From positions 1-49,107 of the forward strand of contig WRCH01000009.1 in the NCBI GenBank assembly GCA_009784115.1: DNA of 49,107 bases. Reading direction: 5' to 3'. Positions 1 to 7,559 of this stretch are shown piece after piece (position 1 is the first letter of the stretch; every line of letters starts with the position of its first letter). The notes under the pieces are model-generated. The model was not told the origin of the DNA. It saw only the letters and a list, made by a program, of their open reading frames with translations, and did not search any database. The stretch comes from Chitinispirillia bacterium (GTDB taxonomy: Bacteria > Fibrobacterota > Chitinivibrionia > Chitinivibrionales > Chitinispirillaceae). Position numbers and translations under genes: made by a program.

Positions 1-587
1 ACTAAAACGCTTTCGTCCGCATAGTTATCTATCAGTACGATTGATTTCTTTGCCGATTTTATAAGATCTGAGGCGAAAACGTAAGCGTCAAAGATTTGTC
101 CGCCAAAGAATACGCCTTGCACTGGCGGCAGGGCGGTTTTTACGAAGAAATCTATTTTTTTCTCGGTTTCGGTGACACGGTGTTCTATGCGTTCAAAGCG
201 TTGATTTACAGCGTAGCCTTTTAGAACGTAATCTTTTAAAATTTGGGTAGCCCAAATACGGAACTGAGTGCCTTGAAACGATTTAACCCTATAACCAACC
301 GAAATAATTACGTCAAGATTGTAAAACGTAACCGGTTTATCAGAATTTGGAATGTGCAAATTTTGCACATTGCTTTTTTCGCCAAGCTCACCCTCTGCAA
401 AGATATTACGGATATGCTTTGTTATAACAGACCTTTCGCGGCCAAATAATAGTGACATTTGCTCCTGAGTCAGCCAAACCGTCTCCTCTTCTAACCGAAC
501 CTCAACCGCGACAGTATCATTCGGCTGATACAGCACTATTTCGCCTTTACCCATATTTTCGCTTGTTGCAATCGTACCGGTTATCAT
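1..587 (-). CDS. RhuM-family protein, 3' end cut by window edge
   Basis: Not in the ORF track because it runs off the left edge. Reading the minus strand from ATG at 587 gives at least 195 residues beginning MITGTIATSENMGKGEIVLY. A WLTQEQMSLLFGRERSVITK segment looks like a helix-turn-helix and is followed by HIRNIFAEGEL, YNLDVIISVGYRVKS and FRIWATQILKDY. This is the layout of the virulence RhuM family, proteins of uncertain molecular role common in genomic islands and often next to restriction systems. A GAGGTAA ribosome-binding site lies just upstream of the ATG. The C-terminal part (FDAYVFASDLIKSAKKSI...) continues past the window. Family assignment is from recalled motifs; the function is not known. 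Confidence 0.8.
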   Translation of the reverse strand, partial: MITGTIATSENMGKGEIVLYQPNDTVAVEVRLEEETVWLTQEQMSLLFGRERSVITKHIRNIFAEGELGEKSNVQNLHIPNSDKPVTFYNLDVIISVGYRVKSFQGTQFRIWATQILKDYVLKGYAVNQRFERIEHRVTETEKKIDFFVKTALPPVQGVFFGGQIFDAYVFASDLIKSAKKSIVLIDNYADESVL

Positions 588-1234
588 AATTACCTCAAAA
601 ACGTTTAGGTTAATCCTGCTAATCCTAAAATTCTGTAAATCCTGATCAAAAACACACATCCGGGAACCGGGAATAAATACCGAAAACTAAGAGTTGAGAT
701 ATTTCTGAGAAAATACTGAGAAGTAAGCGTATCTAAGAAGTTATAAATATAAATTAAGCGATATAAAATACAAGCGGAAATTAAATCAAAAAACATCTCC
801 GCTCCTCAATTGATATTGTATTTTATTTAGAGATATGTTACAACATAGAAAAACAAATTGTTTTCAAAATGGATGCAGAATGTCTGTTGCAACGCTCCTG
901 CGTACCAACGGTATCGTCTTTTATACTTATTTTCTTACAAATCAGAATTCTCTTGAAATAGTTAAAGAGGGTTTGATTGAGATTTTGAAGAAGATTTAGA
1001 CCCCAAATTGATATTTTTAGAAGTTCCGCTGATTTAACTTTCCATTATAGATATCCCCGTCCAAATACGTTTTATTTCATTAAGCAGCAGCCGTTAGGAT
1101 TTTCGCGTTGAGTATGATTTTGGATAGCATTATTGTGTGAAGTTTTGTATATTATTATTAAGTTGGGGCTGATAATTATAAGCCCTTGCTTCGGTTACGG
1201 CGTGTAATCACAAAATTTCAGTTAGGGGGTATGT
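588..1234. other. Gene-poor stretch with one repeat copy
   Basis: No convincing gene is present. It holds the upstream region of the RhuM-like gene, the first copy of a 96-bp direct repeat (935-1030), and the leader of the 1235 gene. The leader has a GGGCT...AGCCC inverted repeat (about 1166-1185) and a GGGGG ribosome-binding site. The 63-aa minus-strand ORF at 605-796 has no recognisable features. Confidence 0.6.
935..1030 (+). repeat. 96-bp direct repeat, copy 1 (duplicated gene 3' end)
   Basis: Identical to 2170-2265 except A/G at 1011 versus 2246. The repeat encodes the last 20 residues and stop of an ORF (TNQNSLEIVKEGLIEILKKI, TAG at 997-999) plus 31 bp of trailer. Copy 1 has no upstream coding sequence, so it is an orphaned gene end. 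The two copies bracket the 1235/1443 gene pair. Confidence 0.9.
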
Positions 1235-1468
1235 ATGGCTAAAGAAACAATGTCGTTGGATGAGAAGTTGGATATATCGCTAAAAGCCTTAGAATTATCG
1301 GACGCGGGGGATCATGAAGGATATATACGTCTTATGAAGACTACTCCCATGCCTCCTTTTTTGGCAAAGGTAATGAAAGAGAAAGTTGGAGTTGATTACC
1401 TTATCAACAGCGGCTGGAATCTATCGGAAGCGGAGGCGGAGTTTGGAGCTGATTGGCTTAGTAGATAG
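1235..1468 (+). CDS. Small acidic conserved-looking protein, first gene of an overlapping pair
   Basis: 77 aa starting at ATG 1235 with a strong GGGGG(T) ribosome-binding site seven bases upstream. The product is acidic and helical (SLDEKLDISLKALELSDAGD) and has no signal peptide or membrane segment. It ends LSEAEAEFGADWLSR. The stop overlaps the start of the next gene by about 26 bp, so the two are probably translationally coupled. Small-plus-larger overlapping genes of this sort resemble toxin-antitoxin arrangements, but I recognise no antitoxin fold and assign no function. The pair lies between two 96-bp direct repeats, which suggests it moved as a unit. Confidence 0.65.
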   Translation: MAKETMSLDEKLDISLKALELSDAGDHEGYIRLMKTTPMPPFLAKVMKEKVGVDYLINSGWNLSEAEAEFGADWLSR

Positions 1469-2000
1469 CGTTAATGCGGCAGTATCGAACATTAATTTTG
1501 GCCGTAAGGGTTTTGCAACCAGAGGAAAGGAGCAAGAGGGGCGTATTGCTTACGAAAAGGGCATAGCTAATGCTATGGTGGCTTTTAAGCAGGCTCAAAA
1601 AAGCGCTAACCCTCAAACAATTATCCTTGCGGAGTACACCTTTTTATCTCAGGAACTTCACCTTTGCGATGCGAGAGACAAGAACGCATTGGTTAGTCTC
1701 AAATCAGCCATTGAAAGTTTTGACGAAGCTTTTCTTTGTCTTGAAATTGTAGAAAAACACGACCTTTATCAAGCGGTTGAAAAGTGCTGTTCACGCCGCA
1801 GTAAATGCCGGGTAAACGGATTTCCAAAAGATGCCTTTCACCTGGCCTGCGCTTCCCACAGGGCACGGCTGAAAAACAATTTGAGTTCCATTGGTATAGA
1901 CCCTATAGAAAAATTACTGTTAGAACAGCGTCGCTTGAACCTCACCACCGCTCAAAACAGCTATGTCAACAAACAAAATATCGCACTGTCTGTACCTTAA
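1443..2000 (+). CDS. Uncharacterised protein, second gene of the overlapping pair
   Basis: The ORF track starts at TTG 1386, but TTG 1443 is preferred: it has GGAGG at 1432-1436 with about 6-nt spacing and gives LELIGLVDSVNAAVSN. The product is about 185 aa and soluble. Its middle is helical (ESFDEAFLCLEIVEKHDLYQ), followed by a Cys/Arg-rich CCSRRSKCR and a FPKDAFHLACASHRARLKNN segment. KDAFHLACA is reminiscent of helices in PIN-like proteins, but the usual acidic residues are not evident, so this is not a PIN call. Function unknown; co-expressed with the 1235 gene. Confidence 0.6.
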   Translation: MELIGLVDSVNAAVSNINFGRKGFATRGKEQEGRIAYEKGIANAMVAFKQAQKSANPQTIILAEYTFLSQELHLCDARDKNALVSLKSAIESFDEAFLCLEIVEKHDLYQAVEKCCSRRSKCRVNGFPKDAFHLACASHRARLKNNLSSIGIDPIEKLLLEQRRLNLTTAQNSYVNKQNIALSVP

Positions 2001-2057
2001 TAAACACGATTGTTTTAATCAAACTAATTAGCAAATGTCAAAGACGTAAAAATGTAA

Positions 2058-2234
2058 CTTCTGCGTTTTGTAGAGCTGGGAATAACGCCGGAAGAGCTGT
2101 TTGGCGAAGCTGTTGGCAAAAAAATGAGAGAGGTTATAATCAGAGATTACTTGTCAAAATCCGGTGATATTACAAATCAGAATTCTCTTGAAATAGTTAA
2201 AGAGGGTTTGATTGAGATTTTGAAGAAGATTTAG
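2058..2234 (+). pseudogene. C-terminal remnant of an unidentified gene
   Basis: An open frame beginning right after a TAA (2055-2057) encodes 58 residues: LLRFVELGITPEELFGEAV, then a basic stretch and ...NQNSLEIVKEGLIEILKKI. There is no start codon with a ribosome-binding site. The FVELGITPEELFG piece resembles the end of XRE-type helix-turn-helix regulators, a weak resemblance only. Its last 20 codons are duplicated at 935-1030, so this may be the donor copy. Confidence 0.5.
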
Positions 2235-2265
2235 ACCCCAAATTGGTATTTTTAGAAGTTCCGCT
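2170..2265 (+). repeat. 96-bp direct repeat, copy 2
   Basis: Second copy of the repeat at 935-1030 with one mismatch (G at 2246). Here it forms the 3' end of the 2058-2234 remnant. Confidence 0.9.
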
Positions 2266-2354
2266 TGTAATCGGGGACGTGGTTTCTTTTTTTTATCATC
2301 GGATGCCTATTCAATCTGTTGATAGTTATATTTATAAAAGTTATATTTTAAGAT

Positions 2355-3449
2355 ATGGCTTTTTCAGAAACAGATAAATTTTTCATGCAGCGAGCCTTGG
2401 AGCTTGGTCACGGAGCGAAAGGGAAAACATTCCCCAATCCGGCAGTTGGCGCCGTTGTTGTTGATGCTTACGGTAAAATTGCAGGCGTTGGCGCGACCGG
2501 TGTATACGGAGGCCCGCACGCGGAAAAAACTGCTTTGCGTAAGGCAAAGGGCGCGGCACTTGGAGCGACGCTCTACGTTACGCTTGAACCCTGCTCACAC
2601 TTTGGACGCACTCCGCCATGTACAGATGAAATTATAAAGAGCGGCATAAAAAGAGTGGTGATCGCAGTGAAAGACCCCAATCCGCTTGTAAGCGGCAAAG
2701 GCTTGCGGCAGCTTAAGTCACACGGTATAACCGTGCAGTCAGGTTTACTCAGGGATGAAGCCGCGCTTATCAACGAAGATTTCTTTTGGGCGATAACAAA
2801 AAAGCGTCCCTGGGTCACTTTAAAACTTGCGATGACGCTTGACGGCCGCATTGCCGATGAACAAAACAGATCCAAGTGGATAACGTCCGAGAAGTCAAGG
2901 CAATTTGTTCAAGAATTAAGAAGATGCCACAGCGCGGTAGCCGTAGGTAAAAATACGTTGCTGTGTGATGATCCTAAACTCACCGCGCGCTGCGGGAGAA
3001 AAATTTATTTTCCGGCACGCATTGTTTTTTCGTCGGATAAAAACATCCCGCAAAGCAGTTACTTTTCTACCCATTACAATGAAGCAAGAAGCATAGTTGT
3101 CGTCAGAAACAGCAAAAAACAATTTATTGAACGCGTTGATAATATTGAATACTGGCATACATCATCCCCTCAATACAAAGAGAGCATCGCTGAGTTTCTT
3201 GACATGGCGTATAACGAGGGGCTCACCAGCATTTTTATGGAGGGCGGTCAGAAGTTGGCAAGCGGGTTCCTCGAAAACGGATTTGTCAACAAGGTACATC
3301 TCTTCTATGGAAACAAAATTTTAGGCAATGGTTCACAGGGTTTGCTTTTTTCAAAAGGCTTGCCGATATCGAACTCTCTTTGTCTCAATAAAATCACCCA
3401 TCAAACTTTAGGCGAAGATTTCCTTGTATCGGGATATATCAGCAGGTAA
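2355..3449 (+). CDS. ribD: Bifunctional riboflavin biosynthesis protein RibD
   Basis: 364 aa, usual length for RibD. The N-terminal deaminase (about 1-145) has zinc/catalytic motifs H55-A-E57 and PCSHFGRTPPC (C79, C88). The C-terminal reductase (about 148-364) starts PWVTLKLAMTLDGRIAD and contains FMEGGQKLASGFL, typical of the RibD/HTP reductase fold. It deaminates the pyrimidine made from GTP and then reduces the ribose side chain in riboflavin synthesis in the cytosol. The ribosome-binding site before ATG 2355 is weak. No other rib genes are adjacent. It converges on purL, with a long palindrome between them. Confidence 0.95.
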   Translation: MAFSETDKFFMQRALELGHGAKGKTFPNPAVGAVVVDAYGKIAGVGATGVYGGPHAEKTALRKAKGAALGATLYVTLEPCSHFGRTPPCTDEIIKSGIKRVVIAVKDPNPLVSGKGLRQLKSHGITVQSGLLRDEAALINEDFFWAITKKRPWVTLKLAMTLDGRIADEQNRSKWITSEKSRQFVQELRRCHSAVAVGKNTLLCDDPKLTARCGRKIYFPARIVFSSDKNIPQSSYFSTHYNEARSIVVVRNSKKQFIERVDNIEYWHTSSPQYKESIAEFLDMAYNEGLTSIFMEGGQKLASGFLENGFVNKVHLFYGNKILGNGSQGLLFSKGLPISNSLCLNKITHQTLGEDFLVSGYISR

Positions 3450-3453
3450 CAAA

Positions 3454-3549
3454 TATACCGAATCACGGCACACGTTTACACTGTGCCGCTAAGCGGCAGA
3501 GCCGGCCCTGCGTGCGGTGCAGTGTAAACGCGTGCCGTTTACCGGCATA
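3454..3549. repeat. Dispersed palindromic element, copy 1
   Basis: TATACCG, 5-nt spacer, a 72-bp palindrome (3466-3537), 5-nt spacer, CGGCATA. The outer arms CGGCACACGTTTACACTG and CAGTGTAAACGCGTGCCG pair. The core GCCGCTAAGCGGCAGAGCCGG with CCTGCGTGCGGTG matches the other three copies (23361, 34913, 37272). It fills the gap between the convergent ribD and purL stops and ends 1 bp from the purL stop, so it could act as a bidirectional terminator, although there is no T-tract. Confidence 0.85.
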
Positions 3550-3550
3550 G

Positions 3551-6500
3551 TTAAGAAAAGTACTTAACCCCAGATTCAAAAATTTTCTGATCGCTTTCAC
3601 CATAGATATTTTTCGCGACCCATTTTCCTATGCGTTCGGAGTGTCCCATTTTGCCAAAGATTCGGCCATCTGGACTCAATATTCCCTCTACCGCTCCGCA
3701 GGAACCGTTGCTGTTTCCGTTTATAGTGTTTTCATATTCGCCGTCACAATTAACGTATCTTGTTGCGATCTGTCCGGATTCTGTAAGCGCATCAAGCTGC
3801 TCCTTTGAAGCGACAAAACGTCCTTCTCCGTGAGAGATTGGAATTGCGTGTACATCGCCGATCTTTACATTAGATAGCCAGGGCGAATTAGTCGAACATA
3901 CTTTTGTATAGGCGATTCTTGATATATGTCGTCCGATAGTATTAAATGTTAATGTAGGACTGTTTTTCTCAGCATTACGTATTTCACCGTAAGGTACAAG
4001 TCCCAAGTTGATAAGGGTTTGAAATCCGTTGGATATTCCAAGCATGAGTCCATCCCGTTTAGAAAGAAATTCAGCGATAGCGTCTTTAATGCGTTGATGG
4101 TGCATAAACGCGGGGATAAATTTACCGGCGCCGTCCGGTTCATCACCGGCGCTAAAGCCTCCCGGGAACATAATGATCTGCGCGTTAGCAATTTTATCAG
4201 CCATCTCTTTCACGGATTTTTCCATATCCCCAAGTTTCATATTTTTGAGGATAAAGAAATCGCTTTGAGCGCCCGCTTTGTTAAAGATATTAGAGCAATC
4301 GTATTCGCAGCATGTTCCGGGGAAGACAGGAATCAACACGCGTGGTTTTGCAATCTTCACGCCTTTATATGGAGAAATCGTTTTTGTCGGATTTTTTGCA
4401 ACATCCTTGATTTCTGTTGAACATGCCGGTTGAGGTGCATCTATCGGAAAAACTTTTACAAGAGGTTTTTCCCAAGCCGCATAAAGTTGTTCCAAATCAA
4501 TTTTTGAGCCGCAAACATTTATCTCTTTTTTGTCAGTGGTAAATCCCAAAAGCTCAATATTTGCATCATCCCCAAAAATGTTCTTTACATTATCACTATT
4601 GCCGTTGATCTCAATCACCAAGTTACCATAATCAGGCGTAAAAATCTGTGATGCCTTGATACCGTCGTCAAAACTAAATCCTATACGATTACCAAAACAC
4701 ATTTTTGATACGGCTTCTGCCAATCCGCCAAGACCTACTGTATGAGCGGAAACAATATCACCTTTACTAATAGCAGCAGTAACAGCACTGTAGCTTTTAT
4801 TAAGCACATCGAAATCAGGCATCTCAAATTCATCACGCGGAATTGACACAAGATAAACAGCGTTTCCGCTTTTTTTAAATTCTGGCGATATCGTCTTAGA
4901 TACGTCAACAGGCGCAATCGCGAATGAAACTAATGTGGGCGGTACGTTTATATCTTTAAAAGTGCCTGACATACTGTCTTTACCGCCAAGCGCCGCAGTA
5001 CTCAATTTTGTTTGCGCAAGATACGCTCCAAGAAGCGCGGCGAATGGTTTGCCCCAGCGGGCTTTATCATTTCCAAGTCTTTCAAAAAATTCCTGAAATG
5101 TCAAACGGATTTTAGTATGGTCACCACCGGACGCAACAACTTTCGCAACCGAATGCACCACCGCGTAAAGCGCTCCGTGGAACGGACTCCAGCTTGACAG
5201 GTTCGGATCATAACCATAACTCATCGCCGTACCGGTACTTGTCTCTCCATTGAGCACAGGCAGTTTTGCAACCATCAATTCAGCAGGTGTGGATTGATAC
5301 TTTCCGCCCAATGGCATGAGGACTGTTGCGGCTCCGACAGAACTGTCGAACATCTCCGCCAAACCTCTTTTGCCGCAGATGTTGATGTCTGAAAGCGTCT
5401 CTGTAAACGCGCCTGACAGATCGCCATTTTTCCATTTTGCAGAAAGTGTCTTTGCAAAGAAATTGTCATTTTTTGACGGCGCGTTTACTTTTACCTCTGT
5501 ATTTTGTGATATACCGTTAGTGTCTAAAAAGTCGCGGCTGATATCTACAATCGTTTTCCCGCGCCACTTCATGTGCAAACGGCGCGTATCGGTAACACTC
5601 GCTACGACGGCGGTTTCCAAGTTTTCACTGTTTGCCGCGTCTTCAAAACTTTTCAAATCAGATTTCGCAATGACAACAGCCATTCTCTCCTGAGATTCCG
5701 ATATGGCAAGTTCTGTTCCGTCAAGACCCGCGTATTTTGCCGGGACAGCGTCCAAGTTGATATCAAGCCCCGGAGCGAGTTCTCCTATGGCAACCGATAC
5801 CCCGCCCGCTCCAAAATCGTTGCAGCGTTTAATCATTCTGCTGATCTTCGGATCTCTGAAAAGTCTGATGATTCTGCGCTCTATAGCGGCGTTGCCTTTT
5901 TGCACCTCTGCGCTGCATACGGTTATAGATTCCTCCGTTTGCTCTTTTGAGGAACCGGTAGCGCCGCCGCAGCCGTCGCGTCCTGTTCTGCCTCCGACTA
6001 ATACCACTATGTCACCTGATTCTGGAACACCGCGTACTACATTTGACTTTGGAGCAGCGGCGACAAGAGCGCCCAGTTCCATACGTTTTGCGACATATCC
6101 GTCATGATAAATTTCGGAAAGGAATCCTGACGCAACTCCTATTTGATTGCCGTAAGAGCTGTAGCCGCGGGCCGCGATAGTAGTGATCTTTGACTGAGGC
6201 AGTTTACCCGGCAGCGTTTTTTCTACAGGCGTACGCGGATCACCGCAGCCTGTTATACGCATCGCCTGATACACGTAGGAACGTCCGCTGAGCGGGTCGC
6301 GGATACCGCCGCCAAGGCAGGTTGAAGCGCCGCCGAAAGGCTCTATTTCTGTGGGATGGTTATGCGTCTCGTTTTTGAACATGACGAGCCATTCTTCAGT
6401 TTTACCGTCAATCACGGCGGGAACGACAATGCTGCACGCGTTGATCTCTTCTGATTCGTCAAGATCATTTAGAAGCCCTTTTTTGCGCAGTTCCTTCATC

Positions 6501-7345
6501 CCCATCTGTGCGATATTCATCAACGTGATATCTTTTTTGTGATTATCACCGTAAACAAATTTCCGTGTGTCTTCATAAGTTTTTAATGCGGTTTTTACGG
6601 GAGTATTGAGCGGCGCTTCTTCTATTTCAATATTGTTGATGCTTGTTAAAAAAGTTGTGTGGCGGCAGTGATCCGACCAGTACGTATCAAGCATGCGGAT
6701 CTCTGTAATAGTAGGATCGCGCTTTTCGGTATCTCTAAAATATTGCTGACAAAATAGAAGGTCTTCGGACTTCATGGCTAATCCCAAAGAGTTCCTCATC
6801 TTTTCAAGACCGTCTTCACTCATAGTGATCAACCCTGATAGTATTGCTACATCTGCGGGAGTATCAACGCTGATATGAAGTGTATCAGGCTTATGAAAAG
6901 ATGCTTCTCTTGAATCAACAGGATTTATAACGCAGCGTTTTACTTTTGCGAACTCGTCATCGCTGATATTTCCTTTGAGGACAATAACCAGAGCTGCTGC
7001 CACAGCGGGACGTTCAGCGAGAGTAAGAAGCGAGACGCATTGAGCGGCGTTATCTTCTTTCTGGTCGTATTGTCCGGGAAGATACTCGACCGCAAACACC
7101 CGGTCTCCATCCCCCAAAGCGATACTTTCATCATAAACATTATCAACAGAAAGATCAGCAAAAACAATGTTTTTTGCGGATTGATAATGTTCATCAGACA
7201 AACTTTCTATATCATATCGGTTGATTGTCCTGACTCCGCTCAGCCCTGAAATACCCAAATTTTCCTTGAAATCAAGAAAAAGTTTATTCGCATAAACATC
7301 GTACCCATCACGTTTTTCAACAAATAACCGTCTGACCTTGCTCAT
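3551..7345 (-). CDS. purL: Phosphoribosylformylglycinamidine synthase, single-chain
   Basis: 1264 aa, the long form with a fused glutaminase. It converts FGAR to FGAM in purine synthesis, using ATP and ammonia from glutamine. Motifs in order: DTYWSDHCRHTTF (about 225), FKNETHNHPTEIEPFGG with GGIRDPLSGRSYVYQ (about 320-360), NDFGAGGVSVAIGELAPG, AALGGKDSMSGTF, then the GATase domain from about 1000 (PRVLIPVFPGTCCEYDC). His1172 and Glu1174 of the catalytic triad are present (ISHGEGRF). The nucleophile motif reads GISNGFQ, with Ser1105 (codon TCC at 4031-4033) where Cys is expected. Start has a GGGGGCGG ribosome-binding site. Ammonia-dependent activity would be unaffected. Confidence 0.95.
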   Translation of the reverse strand: MSKVRRLFVEKRDGYDVYANKLFLDFKENLGISGLSGVRTINRYDIESLSDEHYQSAKNIVFADLSVDNVYDESIALGDGDRVFAVEYLPGQYDQKEDNAAQCVSLLTLAERPAVAAALVIVLKGNISDDEFAKVKRCVINPVDSREASFHKPDTLHISVDTPADVAILSGLITMSEDGLEKMRNSLGLAMKSEDLLFCQQYFRDTEKRDPTITEIRMLDTYWSDHCRHTTFLTSINNIEIEEAPLNTPVKTALKTYEDTRKFVYGDNHKKDITLMNIAQMGMKELRKKGLLNDLDESEEINACSIVVPAVIDGKTEEWLVMFKNETHNHPTEIEPFGGASTCLGGGIRDPLSGRSYVYQAMRITGCGDPRTPVEKTLPGKLPQSKITTIAARGYSSYGNQIGVASGFLSEIYHDGYVAKRMELGALVAAAPKSNVVRGVPESGDIVVLVGGRTGRDGCGGATGSSKEQTEESITVCSAEVQKGNAAIERRIIRLFRDPKISRMIKRCNDFGAGGVSVAIGELAPGLDINLDAVPAKYAGLDGTELAISESQERMAVVIAKSDLKSFEDAANSENLETAVVASVTDTRRLHMKWRGKTIVDISRDFLDTNGISQNTEVKVNAPSKNDNFFAKTLSAKWKNGDLSGAFTETLSDINICGKRGLAEMFDSSVGAATVLMPLGGKYQSTPAELMVAKLPVLNGETSTGTAMSYGYDPNLSSWSPFHGALYAVVHSVAKVVASGGDHTKIRLTFQEFFERLGNDKARWGKPFAALLGAYLAQTKLSTAALGGKDSMSGTFKDINVPPTLVSFAIAPVDVSKTISPEFKKSGNAVYLVSIPRDEFEMPDFDVLNKSYSAVTAAISKGDIVSAHTVGLGGLAEAVSKMCFGNRIGFSFDDGIKASQIFTPDYGNLVIEINGNSDNVKNIFGDDANIELLGFTTDKKEINVCGSKIDLEQLYAAWEKPLVKVFPIDAPQPACSTEIKDVAKNPTKTISPYKGVKIAKPRVLIPVFPGTCCEYDCSNIFNKAGAQSDFFILKNMKLGDMEKSVKEMADKIANAQIIMFPGGFSAGDEPDGAGKFIPAFMHHQRIKDAIAEFLSKRDGLMLGISNGFQTLINLGLVPYGEIRNAEKNSPTLTFNTIGRHISRIAYTKVCSTNSPWLSNVKIGDVHAIPISHGEGRFVASKEQLDALTESGQIATRYVNCDGEYENTINGNSNGSCGAVEGILSPDGRIFGKMGHSERIGKWVAKNIYGESDQKIFESGVKYFS

Positions 7346-7528
7346 TTTTACCGCCCCCGTATTTATGCCCGCTGTGAGGATCTAATGATCCGTGAAAAGA
7401 GATTAAAAATAAATATTGCGGTGAAAGGGTAACAGGATTAAATTAGATTTTTTTTGACCGATAAGGGGATATTCTTCCGGCCACGGGAACTCATGGTGAT
7501 ACGTGGTTTGGGACTTATGATAATGGAC

Positions 7529-7549
7529 GGGCGGCCGCGAGGGCCGCCC
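7529..7549. repeat. Short GGGCGGCC hairpin repeat, copy 1
   Basis: GGGCGGCC, loop GCGAG, GGCCGCCC, followed by CTACGGGG. It lies just past the stop of the secreted protein gene ending at 7560. The same design recurs at 7835, 18435 and 22809. It could help terminate transcription but has no T-run. Confidence 0.7.
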
Positions 7550-7559
7550 CTACGGGGTA

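Larger units (their letters stand above)
2001..2354. other. Gap holding a gene remnant and repeat copy 2
   Basis: Contains the 58-codon remnant at 2058-2234, the second 96-bp repeat, and an AT-rich leader to ribD. I looked for an FMN (RFN) riboswitch upstream of ribD and saw none. Confidence 0.6.

Noticed and set aside
1805-2167. 120-aa plus-strand ORF
   Set aside because: It overlaps the better-supported 1443-2000 gene in another frame, has biased composition, and lacks a ribosome-binding site.
935-2265. CRISPR array
   Set aside because: Only two repeat copies, 1.1 kb apart, with genes between; no regular spacers and no cas genes.
2266-2354. FMN riboswitch upstream of ribD
   Set aside because: None of the conserved RFN-element segments is present; the leader is AT-rich without the multi-stem pattern.
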